From Hymenobacter gelipurpurascens (GTDB lineage Bacteria; Bacteroidota; Bacteroidia; Cytophagales; Hymenobacteraceae), in assembly GCF_900187375.1 (NCBI RefSeq), contig NZ_FYEW01000001.1, forward strand, positions 682,001-746,000: a DNA stretch of 64,000 nucleotides. Reading direction: 5' to 3'. The first letter of the stretch is position 1. Each line of letters starts with the position of its first letter. This document shows, piece by piece, positions 1 to 7,146 of this stretch. Both the position numbers and the translations under genes were made by a program. The notes beneath the pieces are model-generated. The model saw nothing but the letters and a program-made list of their open reading frames with translations. It did not search any database and was not told where the DNA came from.

Positions 1-1011
1 TTCCTCGGGGCGAGTGGTGCCGGGCAGTACGGCCAGCACGTTGCGCGAAGTCTGGCGCCGCAGCTTGTTCTGGATGCTGCCCGTGAGCGTAAGCCCACCG
101 AGTGACCTAGCCCGGAAGCCCTTGGTGTTCGCGGCGGCGTAGAGCTGGTCGTAGTTCTGGCCGGCCGCCTGAAACAGCTTTTTAGCCGCATCTAGAGTCA
201 GCCAGCCTTCCAGGGCACACTTGTCGGCGCCTTTGTTGGCGGTTTGGGCGCGCAGCTTGGGGCTGACGGCCCCGCTCAGCACCACCGACCATGGGTAAGC
301 TGCGGGCTTCGTATCGTGCACGATGAGCAGGCCGGCGGCACCGTGGCGGGCGGCTTCCTCGTATTTGTAGGTCCAGCGGCCGTAGTAGGTCATGGCCTTG
401 CCGTTGAACAGGGTCGTGTCGTTGCCCGCATTGCCGGGGTCATTCACCAGCACTACCACAGTTTTGCCTTTCACATCGAGGCCGGCGTAGTCATCCCAGC
501 CGTATTCGGGCGCTACTACGCCGTAGCCAGCAAACACCAGCTCGGAGTTCGTGACGGCTACCTGGGGCTGCTCCCGTTGGGTGAAGGCCACAAAATCGGT
601 CTTGTACTGGAAACTCAACATCTGTCCTTTGCCTTTGATTTGCAGAGTGGGGCTGGGTGTGCCTGTGATTTCTACCAGCGGCACCGGCTGGAAGTAAGAG
701 CCATCGGGGCCGGACTTCAGGCCCAGGCGCTTGAACTCATCGGCCAGATACTTCGTGCTCCGCTCTTCGCCCACAGTAAACGGCTTGCGACCCAACATCT
801 CATCCGAGGAAATAGCCTGCAGATACTTACTGATGCTGGCCGCCGTGATGGCTGGCGCAGCTGCGGAAGATGCCGCCGTTGTCTCGGGCGTGTTGTCAGA
901 AGTGGAAGCAGCTGTGTTGTCCGACTGAGATTGACAGCCCGACAGGCCTAGGCCTAGCATGAAAGCCGCCGCTAGCGGGCGGGCAGGAGAGGGCAAGAAG
1001 GGGAGAACCAT
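1..1011 (-). CDS. M28-family peptidase lipoprotein with PA domain, 3' end cut off by the window
   Basis: The frame is open on the minus strand from an ATG at 1011 to the window edge (337 codons, C-terminus missing). It starts with a lipoprotein signal whose lipobox LSGC puts the lipidated cysteine at residue 26, followed by a Ser/Thr/Ala-rich linker to about residue 55. The next part (SDEMLGRKPFTVGEERSTKYLADEFKRLGL split over residues 68-98) is the N-terminal signature of secreted M28 aminopeptidases, and the middle (VFAGYGVVAPEYGWDDYAGLDVKGK, GAAGLLIVHD) is a PA domain insert. The fragment ends just after SRNVLAVLPG, where the zinc-binding peptidase core should begin. By family it should be a zinc metallopeptidase anchored in the outer membrane facing the periplasm or surface. 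The metal ligands lie outside the window, so activity cannot be judged. Confidence 0.85.
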   Translation of the reverse strand, partial: MVLPFLPSPARPLAAAFMLGLGLSGCQSQSDNTAASTSDNTPETTAASSAAAPAITAASISKYLQAISSDEMLGRKPFTVGEERSTKYLADEFKRLGLKSGPDGSYFQPVPLVEITGTPSPTLQIKGKGQMLSFQYKTDFVAFTQREQPQVAVTNSELVFAGYGVVAPEYGWDDYAGLDVKGKTVVVLVNDPGNAGNDTTLFNGKAMTYYGRWTYKYEEAARHGAAGLLIVHDTKPAAYPWSVVLSGAVSPKLRAQTANKGADKCALEGWLTLDAAKKLFQAAGQNYDQLYAAANTKGFRARSLGGLTLTGSIQNKLRRQTSRNVLAVLPGTTRPEE

Positions 1012-1108
1012 CAGGAAATTCTGGTTTCTGGTGGAGCCGTCACCGGCAATGGAGTAGCGAGGAGTGGCCTAGGATGCCGGTAATGTAAGGCATTGAGCGG
1101 TTGCAGCG

Positions 1109-2053
1109 CTACTGTTCGCTCCACTTTTGTGCGTAGCCGCTCTGCTGCAGAAAGTTGCTGAAATCTGTAGTGGAGAGCATATCGGCCACAGCTTGTTGCT
1201 TGTTGGTGGCTTTGGCGTAGTAGCTCTCACAGATTTTGTAGCCCACGTAATAGCCCAGGTCGCAGGGCTTATCCGGGGTTTCCTGGGGTGCATTAGCCAG
1301 CCAGTTTTGGATATGGCTGCCACGCATTTCCCGCCGAAAAGCAGCCCAAAGTTGCTGCTCGTGGGCGTTGCCATAGGTGTGTAGTCGGGCATTGGTGCCC
1401 AGGGAGCCCGTTACCAGTTCGGCTATAAAATCGGCCATGCCCTCGCGGGTAGCATAGCTCAGCAGATTGTCTTGCGCGCGTTGCTGCACGTTGTGGATCA
1501 TTTCGTGGGTTACCACATACGGTATGTCCGTTACCAGACCACTGCGGTTGCGCTCTACCTGGGTCAGTTCCGAGGTGTCCACTCCTGGGCCGTAGGCCAC
1601 ATGCTCAGTCCCGATCAGGAGGCCAGGGGGTTGGGCGGTGCTTCCGGAAAAGCCACCTGCCAGAAAGTAGATGTTGCTGAAGCGGGCGGCCGGGTATAGC
1701 GCCTGCAGCCGCCGAAAAGCTGCCAGTATCTGCGGCTTCTGTCCGGCTACGTCCAGCATGTGGTTCCGGATGGAGGCGTAGTAACGCGGACGTTTCGTGA
1801 TGCGGCGGGCAAAGAGCACCGGGTTTTTCTTGAACCGACGCTCGTAGTAATCCAGTAGGCCAGGGGAGCCCTTTGCGAAATACTGTTGCTCGAATACGCG
1901 GTAGGCCTGCGCCGTATCGCGCATGGCAGCGGGGTAGGCCGCCCAGAAGTTGTCAAGGTCGGTGGTGACCAGTTGTACCTCTTCTACCTGCGCAAGCTGG
2001 GTGTTGGTGCAAGCTATAGTGAGCAATAAGCAGAAGAGCAGCAAACGGCGCAT
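1109..2053 (-). CDS. GldB/DUF2268-like gluzincin lipoprotein
   Basis: A 314-residue protein with a short lipoprotein signal (cysteine at residue 15 in LTIACTN). A zinc-protease signature HEMIH lies at 183-187, followed by REGMADF with a glutamate at about 204, the spacing expected for the third ligand of a gluzincin. The segment WAAYPAAMRDTAQAYRVFEQQYF near residues 37-59 resembles the Bacteroidota family of GldB-related and DUF2268 putative zinc peptidases. A surface or periplasmic peptidase role is inferred from family resemblance; the substrate is unknown. It is monocistronic on the minus strand. A weak TAnnTTTG match (2174-2181) lies 120 bases upstream, too far to be convincing. Confidence 0.7.
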   Translation of the reverse strand: MRRLLLFCLLLTIACTNTQLAQVEEVQLVTTDLDNFWAAYPAAMRDTAQAYRVFEQQYFAKGSPGLLDYYERRFKKNPVLFARRITKRPRYYASIRNHMLDVAGQKPQILAAFRRLQALYPAARFSNIYFLAGGFSGSTAQPPGLLIGTEHVAYGPGVDTSELTQVERNRSGLVTDIPYVVTHEMIHNVQQRAQDNLLSYATREGMADFIAELVTGSLGTNARLHTYGNAHEQQLWAAFRREMRGSHIQNWLANAPQETPDKPCDLGYYVGYKICESYYAKATNKQQAVADMLSTTDFSNFLQQSGYAQKWSEQ

Positions 2054-2287
2054 ACGATAGAGCTATACCTGATTTGATAGTTAGCAGGAAGAGTGGCCTA
2101 GGAGTGTGGATAGCAAGGATTTTGAGACTATAAAGCACGTCATGCTTTACGGCGCTCTGCACAGCACTTCAGCCAAATATACACGCGCTGGTGTGTTTCC
2201 GAAGCCGCCTAGCCGGCAGTTGTTGCGGCCGCAACGGGAGCTGGTGCTACCTTTCGGGCTATTAGCCGCAGTTGCCTTTTTTATTCT

Positions 2288-3043
2288 ATGCTCGCTCGTA
2301 TCCAGTCGGCTCTCACTGAGCTCGAAGCCCGCCACCATATTCGTGTTCTATACGCCTGCGAGTCGGGTAGCCGCGCCTGGGGCTTTCCATCGCCGGATTC
2401 CGACTTCGACGTGCGCTTTATCTACGCTCACCCAGGCGATTGGTACCTGACGCTGGATGAAGGCGCGGATACGCTCAACTTCCCCGTCGATGAGGAGCTG
2501 GACCTGGCCGGCTGGGAACTGCGCAAATCGCTGAAACTGCTGCGCGGCTCCAATGCGGCCCTCTTCGAGTGGCTACAGTCGCCGGTGGTGTATGCAGAGG
2601 CGGCCGGGTTTCGGGAAGCACTACAACCACACCTAGCCAACTGCTGGAATTCGCGGGCCGGCCTCAACCATTATGCGGGCTTGGTGCGCCGAGGCGTAGA
2701 GGACGACTTGGTAGGCGAAGAAGTGCGGCTGAAGCGGCTGTTCTACGCCCTTCGCTCGGCGCTGGCCGCCCGCTGGATTCGGGAGCGGCCTACATCGGTA
2801 CCGCCGATGGAGTTGCGGGAGTTACACGAACTGCTGCCACTGGAACTGCATGCCGAAGTGGCGGAATTGCTGGCCCGCAAAGCCACCGCCAACGAGAAAA
2901 CGACCGTAGCGCGCCCAACGGCTCTGGTTGCCTTTCTACAGGAGGAGTACCGGGCTATACTCTCAGCCCGCGAGAAGCTGCCCCTAGTGCGAAGCACCGA
3001 CCCCACCCAAAAGCTAAACGACCTATTCCGGGCATGGCTGTAG
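2288..3043 (+). CDS. PF10127-type nucleotidyltransferase (RlaP/YcgL-like), copy 1
   Basis: The 251-residue product carries the minimal nucleotidyltransferase signature near its N-terminus: CESGSRAWGF followed by SDFDVRFIY (residues about 24-45), that is GSxxxG then DxD, the metal- and NTP-binding motif of the polymerase-beta superfamily. FEWLQSPVVY and the helical C-terminal half fit PF10127 proteins, some of which associate with RNA ligases (RlaP). No RNA ligase gene is visible beside it. The next gene (3128-4207) is a distant paralogue of the same family, 84 bases downstream on the same strand, so the two probably form a transcription unit. The reaction (nucleotidyl transfer to RNA, protein or metabolite) is unknown. 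ATG at 2288 is the first start before the motif. Confidence 0.8.
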   Translation: MLARIQSALTELEARHHIRVLYACESGSRAWGFPSPDSDFDVRFIYAHPGDWYLTLDEGADTLNFPVDEELDLAGWELRKSLKLLRGSNAALFEWLQSPVVYAEAAGFREALQPHLANCWNSRAGLNHYAGLVRRGVEDDLVGEEVRLKRLFYALRSALAARWIRERPTSVPPMELRELHELLPLELHAEVAELLARKATANEKTTVARPTALVAFLQEEYRAILSAREKLPLVRSTDPTQKLNDLFRAWL

Positions 3044-3127
3044 CGCCGGCAAGGTAGTTCGCGCTTAGCCCATTGATTTCAACTACTTCGTCGATACGCG
3101 CATTGCCCAGTCCGCGCTACCTCTATT

Positions 3128-4207
3128 ATGACTATTTCCGACCTGCGCCAACGTGGCTTGATTCTCTTTGAAGCTATCAGTGGCAGCCGCGCTTACGGCA
3201 CTCATCTGCCTCATTCCGATACTGACCTAAAAGGTGTGTTTATTCTGCCTGAAGCGGATTTCTACGGGCTCGACTATGTGCCCCAGATAGCCAATGAGAC
3301 CAACGACGAAGTGTTTTATGAGCTACGGCGCTTCGTAGAACTGCTGCTCAAAAACAACCCTACTGTGTTGGAGCTGCTGGGCACTCCCGCCGACTGCGTG
3401 GTGTATCGGCATCCGTTATTTGAAGGGTTTCGGGCGGAGAATTTTCTATCCAAGCTCTGTCGGCAGAGTTTCGCGGAGTATGCCGTGGCCCAGATTCGAA
3501 AGGCGCGGGGCCTGAACAAGAAAATCAACCACCCAGAGCCGCCCAGCCGCAAGTCGGTGCTGGATTTCTGCTACGTAACGGTAGGGGCCGGTGCGCAGCC
3601 CGTAGGCCAGTGGCTGACGCGGCAGGACCTGGCAGCGGCACAATGTGGCCTGGCGAAGGTGCCGCACCTCACCGATTTATATGCGCTATTCGTAGATGAG
3701 CCGGCGGGCTCCCTCGGTTACCGCGGCCTCGTCCGCGACGCCGAAACGTCGCAGGATGTGCAGCTATCGGCCGTGCCGAAAGGGGAGGTGCCAGTGGCCT
3801 ACCTTAGCTTCAACCGCAACGGCTACAGTACCTACTGCCGCGTGTACCGCGAGTACCATGAGTGGGTGCAGAAACGCAACGCCGAGCGCTACCAGAATAC
3901 GGTGCAGCACGGCAAAAACTACGATGCCAAGAACATGCTGCACGTGTTTCGGCTGCTGCGCATGGCGGAGGAAATAGCCACCTCTGGCCAGCTCCAGGTG
4001 CGGCGGCCAGACCGGGAGTTTCTGCTGCAAATCCGGCGGGGCGAGTTTGAGTACGAACAATTAGTGAGCGAAGCCGACGCCTTGGTAGAGCGGGTAGAAG
4101 CCGCTTTCGCCACCTCCGCGCTACCCGAAACACCGGACAAACAAGCCACGGAACAACTGCTGATTCAGGTGCGGCGGGCATTCTACCAGCAAGCAGCAGG
4201 TCACTAA
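3128..4207 (+). CDS. PF10127-type nucleotidyltransferase (RlaP/YcgL-like), copy 2
   Basis: The 359-residue protein starts with ISGSRAYGTHLPHSDTDLKGVF (residues about 17-38): the same GS-x-G...SDxD nucleotidyltransferase motif as its upstream neighbour, with both acidic metal ligands present. The longer body contains NNPTVLELLGTP (about 79-90), a stretch typical of the larger PF10127 subfamily, and YDAKNMLHVFRLLRMAEE (about 263-280), a helical segment also typical of it. The two neighbours share only the motif region by eye, so this is an old duplication or co-recruitment rather than a recent copy. A strong hairpin terminator follows at once (4207-4248). Substrate unknown; family call firm, function open. 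Confidence 0.82.
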   Translation: MTISDLRQRGLILFEAISGSRAYGTHLPHSDTDLKGVFILPEADFYGLDYVPQIANETNDEVFYELRRFVELLLKNNPTVLELLGTPADCVVYRHPLFEGFRAENFLSKLCRQSFAEYAVAQIRKARGLNKKINHPEPPSRKSVLDFCYVTVGAGAQPVGQWLTRQDLAAAQCGLAKVPHLTDLYALFVDEPAGSLGYRGLVRDAETSQDVQLSAVPKGEVPVAYLSFNRNGYSTYCRVYREYHEWVQKRNAERYQNTVQHGKNYDAKNMLHVFRLLRMAEEIATSGQLQVRRPDREFLLQIRRGEFEYEQLVSEADALVERVEAAFATSALPETPDKQATEQLLIQVRRAFYQQAAGH

Positions 4208-4248
4208 AAAGCCGGTCAGATGGCGCTAGGCCACCCGACCGGCTTTTA
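4207..4248 (+). terminator. Rho-independent terminator after the nucleotidyltransferase pair
   Basis: AAAAGCCGGTC and GACCGGCTTTT form an 11-bp perfect stem around a loop of about 18 bases, immediately after the stop codon of the second nucleotidyltransferase. The stem ends in T residues on the plus strand and A residues on the left, so it could also stop minus-strand transcripts. Confidence 0.85.
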
Positions 4249-4270
4249 TTACTTCTTCGAAGAAACAGCG

Positions 4271-4507
4271 CTACCGGGTAGAGTGGCCTACGCGGTACGT
4301 GGATTTAGAGGAAGTAGCTTTTTTGCCGAACAGACCACGGCGCTTTTTGCTGGATTTGCTGCCCTTGTACTTTTTGTAAAACGGGCGGTGCGTATAGGAG
4401 TGGCCTTTCATCTTGGCGCGTGCATAGGCGGTAGGGCGGGCCGCTTCTGCTGGTTCGGCGGCGCCTACCATGAGCAAGGCGAAGAAGAGAATTAGGATTC
4501 TGGTCAT
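4271..4507 (-). CDS. Small basic secreted protein, paralogue of the 4677-4943 product
   Basis: A 78-residue product with a clear signal peptide (MTRILILFFALLMVGAAEPAEA) and a very basic mature part. Its core ARAKMKGHSYTHRPFYKKYKG is almost the same as ARAKMRGKTYVHRPNYKYYSR in the next minus-strand gene, so the two are paralogues sharing an ARAKM-[KR]-G-x-x-Y-x-HRP-x-Y-K-x-Y motif. The C-terminal tail is rich in Lys, Ser and Arg. I recognise no family. Export to the periplasm or outside is supported by the signal peptide; a role binding nucleic acid, phosphate-rich polymer or lipid A is conceivable from charge only. The coding frame has an in-frame ATG with a plausible hydrophobic core, unlike the overlapping frames. 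Confidence 0.65.
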   Translation of the reverse strand: MTRILILFFALLMVGAAEPAEAARPTAYARAKMKGHSYTHRPFYKKYKGSKSSKKRRGLFGKKATSSKSTYRVGHSTR

Positions 4508-4615
4508 GGTGCAGGAAAATGGTTAGCACCTATCTAACTTATTATCAGGGGTGAAAATTGTGCACCTCAACAATAAGATGATTCTGCAGTCCGCTGCAGC
4601 CTGCGCAAAAACAAG

Positions 4616-4654
4616 AATGGCGTCTCTCTCCAAAGCTGGAAAGAGACGCCATTT
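4616..4654 (-). terminator. Terminator of the 4677-4943 gene
   Basis: AATGGCGTCTCTCTCC pairs with GGAAAGAGACGCCATT across a short AAGCT-containing loop. On the minus strand the stem is followed by TTCTTGTTTTTG, so it ends the transcript of the small secreted protein gene at 4677-4943. Confidence 0.75.
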
Positions 4655-4676
4655 GCTTATGGGCTAACGCGAAAAC

Positions 4677-4943
4677 CTAGTTTGCGCCGATGGTCGTGTT
4701 GCGCGAGGGCCGCTTGGGCGCCGGCGTAGTTTTCTTGGCTTTGCGACGCTTCCAGAACTGATACCAGCGACGGCTGTGCTTGGTACGCTTCTTACGCGAG
4801 TAGTACTTGTAATTGGGGCGATGCACGTAGGTTTTGCCCCGCATCTTCGCGCGGGCTGCGGGACCACCCTGATCGGCCAGAGCCGGGCTGATGTCGACGA
4901 GCGCCATCAGGAATACCCAGAGGAGAAGAAAAAATCTTGCCAT
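4677..4943 (-). CDS. Small basic secreted protein, paralogue of the 4271-4507 product
   Basis: An 88-residue product with signal peptide MARFFLLLWVFLMALVDISPALA followed by the shared ARAKMRGKTYVHRPNYKYY core and a long Lys/Arg-rich tail (RKKRTKHSRRWYQFWKRRKAKK in pieces around residues 50-72). The mature protein is extremely cationic. It has its own terminator (4616-4654), so it is transcribed separately from its paralogue downstream. No known domain is recognised. Two different genes preserving the same HRP-centred motif argue that these are real proteins and not spurious frames. Confidence 0.65.
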   Translation of the reverse strand: MARFFLLLWVFLMALVDISPALADQGGPAARAKMRGKTYVHRPNYKYYSRKKRTKHSRRWYQFWKRRKAKKTTPAPKRPSRNTTIGAN

Positions 4944-5334
4944 AAAAAAATAGTGAAATGCGCGAGGGGTGCGGAACTAAAAAGAAAGCAGGCAAAAGTC
5001 TGGCCATATTCCGAGATAATAGAAAAAAAAGCAGACCAAAAAGCGGAATTAATTTCGCTACCAAACGTACGCGGCTACGGAGCGTTAGCGTCCGCCAGAT
5101 ACAGTCGGTTTATTAGTCCTTGGTTTTCTTCTATTTATACTTGGAGGAGTGGCCCTACTAACTGTAGTCTGGCAGAGCCGGCACGCGCCCGTCAACGCAA
5201 TAGCCGCACCAAGGTTTTCTTGCTACTGAGAAGAACTGTTCCTTTGACCGACTTTATCCCCGTTTTAGCGCTGCTAAACTACATTTCGCAAGTCTAGCAG
5301 TAATGCAGTCATCCGATAAATCTGAAGCGTCCCA
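4944..5334. other. Intergenic region between divergent genes
   Basis: 391 bases between the minus-strand small secreted gene and the plus-strand ADP-ribosylglycohydrolase. A minus-strand -7-like box TACGTTTG lies at 5062-5069, and TACATTTC (7 of 8 matches to TAnnTTTG) lies on the plus strand near 5278-5285. No open frame here looks coding. Confidence 0.4.
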
Positions 5335-6315
5335 ATGTCAGATCACCAGAACACGTATCCTCCAATTACTTGTACTGCTCAGTTGCGAGCCGCATTGCTG
5401 GGCCTGGCTGTAGGCGATGCGCTGGGCGTTCCGGTTGAGTTTAAGAGCCGTGCTGCCCGCCTCCAAGACCCTGTGGTGCACATGCGGGCCTATGGCACCC
5501 ACCATCAGCCTGCCGGAACCTGGTCCGATGATGCCTCGCTTACTTTCTGCCTGGCCGAAACCATTGCCAATGGCTTCACACTGCGTAAGTTGGCGCAAAC
5601 AAGTTGCCGCTGGTACTTCGAACAACTCTGGACGCCACACGGCGCTGTTTTCGATATAGGCATAACCACGCGTGAGGCCTTGGATAAGCTTCGCTTAAAC
5701 CCGGAAGGCTCGCCGCTGGCTGGCGGCACCGATGAATATAGCAACGGCAATGGCTCCTTGATGCGGATTTTGCCTCTGGCTTTTTATCAACCCGAAATGC
5801 CCCTGGCAAGCCGATTTCTACTGATTTCCCAGGTATCAGCCATCACGCACGGGCATATCCGCTCCGCAGTGGCCTGCTTTCTGTATCTGGAAATGGCCCG
5901 TCATCTGCGGGCAGGGCTAACCCCGGCAGAGGCCTATGCTAAGCTATGTGCGGAGGTCCCGGCTCAGCTGTATGCGCTTAATATTCCGGCGCGGGAAGCT
6001 GATCAGTTTGAGCGCATTCTGAGCGGCCGCCTGCCCGATATAGCTGCTGCGGCCATAAATAGCGGCGGCTACGTGCTGCATACTCTGGAGGCGGCCCTAT
6101 GGTGCCTGCTGCGCTATAGTACCTATGCCGAAACGGTGCTGGCCGCTGTCAACCTCGGCGACGACACGGATACTACCGGAGCCGTAACTGGTGGCCTAGC
6201 AGGGCTGAATTACGGAGAAGCAGCTATTCCTGCCGAGTGGTTGCGGGTGCTGGCCCGCCGCCAGGATATTGAGGACTTAGCCCATCGGATGTCGCTCGGA
6301 GATGGTGTGCGCTAG
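5335..6315 (+). CDS. ADP-ribosylglycohydrolase (DraG-like)
   Basis: The 326-residue enzyme shows the family motifs in order: LLGLAVGDALGVPVEF (about residues 22-37), GTWSDDASLTFCLAETI (about 60-76) with the SDDAS metal-binding motif, NGNGSLMRILPLAF (about 136-149), SAITHGH (about 168-174) and NLGDDTDTTGAVTGGLAGLNYG (about 273-294) with the two conserved aspartates of the binuclear metal centre. It should hydrolyse ADP-ribose from a modified protein, nucleic acid or small molecule in the cytoplasm. No ADP-ribosyltransferase is adjacent. The last codons (from 6305) are duplicated 448 bases downstream together with the tRNA-Asp that follows. Confidence 0.93.
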   Translation: MSDHQNTYPPITCTAQLRAALLGLAVGDALGVPVEFKSRAARLQDPVVHMRAYGTHHQPAGTWSDDASLTFCLAETIANGFTLRKLAQTSCRWYFEQLWTPHGAVFDIGITTREALDKLRLNPEGSPLAGGTDEYSNGNGSLMRILPLAFYQPEMPLASRFLLISQVSAITHGHIRSAVACFLYLEMARHLRAGLTPAEAYAKLCAEVPAQLYALNIPAREADQFERILSGRLPDIAAAAINSGGYVLHTLEAALWCLLRYSTYAETVLAAVNLGDDTDTTGAVTGGLAGLNYGEAAIPAEWLRVLARRQDIEDLAHRMSLGDGVR

Positions 6316-6342
6316 GCCAGTAGGTGAGGGGCGGAAAAAGCA

Positions 6343-6374
6343 AAAGGCCCTTCAGATTTCTCTGAAGGGCCTTT
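6343..6374 (-). terminator. Terminator of tRNA-Asp copy 1
   Basis: AAAGGCCCTTCAGA and TCTGAAGGGCCTTT form a 14-bp stem with a 4-base loop, placed two bases after the tRNA 3' end. On the minus strand it is followed by TGCTTTTTCC. It may also serve the convergent ADP-ribosylglycohydrolase gene. Confidence 0.85.
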
Positions 6375-6375
6375 G

Positions 6376-6449
6376 CGGTCCGGACGGGACTCGAACCCGC
6401 GACCTCCGCCGTGACAGGGCGGCATTCTAACCAACTGAACTACCGAACC
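6376..6449 (-). tRNA. tRNA-Asp (anticodon GTC), copy 1
   Basis: The minus strand folds as a 74-nt cloverleaf: acceptor stem GGTTCGG pairs with CCGGACC, anticodon stem CCGCC/GGCGG encloses loop CTGTCAC with anticodon GTC, and the T arm contains GGTTCGAGTCC. The discriminator base is G and the CCA end is not encoded (the next bases are CAA), so CCA must be added. A promoter with a TATATTTG box lies 46 bases upstream, and a terminator follows directly. Confidence 0.97.
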
Positions 6450-6495
6450 GGTTATCGCAACTGGTCAGACCGTGTGTCCTTCCGTTTTGATGATG

Positions 6496-6527
6496 CAAAT
6501 ATAGAAGGCCTATTTTGACTGTGCAAA
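6496..6527 (-). promoter_or_regulatory. Bacteroidota-type promoter of tRNA-Asp copy 1
   Basis: On the minus strand TTTG (6524-6527), then 20 bases, then TATATTTG (6496-6503): a full match to the TTTG-N(19-21)-TAnnTTTG consensus. The tRNA 5' end is 46 bases downstream. Confidence 0.75.
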
Positions 6528-6752
6528 CAAAAATATGCGATACCAGGCTCTATAGGCCGGTTTTTGCGCTTACTGCTCTGTTACTAAACAGGATAGAGTT
6601 GAAAAATAATTTTCACTCGTCGCTTCATCAGCCCATTCCTCTGCCCACAGAAGAAAACGATGTGAAATAAGTCTGCCCGAGCAGGTTGCTTAAGCAGTGT
6701 ATTTCTAAGATGCCGGCTACAGCAACACATGTTCTGCAGAGTAAGCAGGCGA
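6500..6752. other. Spacer between the duplicated tRNA-Asp units
   Basis: 253 bases with no coding frame, present once. Its right part (6525-6730) holds no feature I can name; its left edge carries the -33 element of tRNA copy 1. Confidence 0.4.
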
Positions 6753-6790
6753 GTGTGCGCTAGGCCAGTAGGTGAGGGGCGGAAAAAGCA

Positions 6791-6822
6791 AAAGGCCCTT
6801 CAGATTTCTCTGAAGGGCCTTT
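6791..6822 (-). terminator. Terminator of tRNA-Asp copy 2
   Basis: Same 14-bp stem and 4-base loop as at 6343-6374, carried inside the duplication. Confidence 0.85.
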
Positions 6823-6823
6823 G

Positions 6824-6897
6824 CGGTCCGGACGGGACTCGAACCCGCGACCTCCGCCGTGACAGGGCGGCATTCTAACCAACTGAACTACCGAACC
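6824..6897 (-). tRNA. tRNA-Asp (anticodon GTC), copy 2
   Basis: Identical in all 74 positions to the copy at 6376-6449. It keeps a complete cloverleaf, its own terminator and a regenerated promoter whose box differs (TACTTTTG instead of TATATTTG) because the repeat boundary falls within it, so both genes look functional. Confidence 0.97.
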
Positions 6898-6943
6898 GGT
6901 TATCGCAACTGGTCAGACCGTGTGTCCTTCCGTTTTGATGATG

Positions 6944-6974
6944 CAAAAGTAGAGGACTGGTTCCGGCTGTGCAA
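6944..6974 (-). promoter_or_regulatory. Promoter of tRNA-Asp copy 2
   Basis: Minus-strand TTG (6972-6974), 20 bases, then TACTTTTG (6944-6951), matching the TAnnTTTG consensus. Part of the box (TTTG) lies in the duplicated DNA and the TACT part outside it. Confidence 0.65.
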
Positions 6975-7095
6975 CAGTACGGGCAAAAAAGACATAAAAA
7001 AGAAGCGGTGCAGATTGTTTGCGCCTGTATTTCAGGGAGAAAAATTTTAGAAAAATCGTCGGGGGTAGAGCGTGCGCCGTGTGCATGGCTTCGCT

Positions 7096-7103
7096 TACCT
7101 TTG
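7096..7103 (+). promoter_or_regulatory. -7 box of the accA promoter
   Basis: TACCTTTG, an exact TAnnTTTG match, 43 bases before the accA ATG. No convincing -33 element is visible. Confidence 0.65.
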
Positions 7104-7146
7104 CTTTCTTCTCTCACCCCGCAACCAGACCCTCCCTGCCGTGGCA

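Larger units (their letters stand above)
6305..6499. repeat. 195-bp direct repeat, copy 1 (gene end, terminator, tRNA-Asp, promoter part)
   Basis: Identical base for base to 6753-6947. It begins inside the last codons of the ADP-ribosylglycohydrolase gene and ends within the -7 promoter box of the tRNA. The offset between copies is 448 bases. Confidence 0.95.
6753..6947. repeat. 195-bp direct repeat, copy 2
   Basis: Exact copy of 6305-6499, including the last 8 bases of the upstream gene's coding sequence plus its stop codon, the terminator hairpin, the tRNA and the start of the promoter. The two copies diverge completely outside the repeat. Confidence 0.95.

Noticed and set aside
244..951. 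Plus-strand frame of 235 codons at the left edge
   Set aside because: It is the antisense of the M28 peptidase gene, whose minus-strand frame has a lipobox and family motifs.
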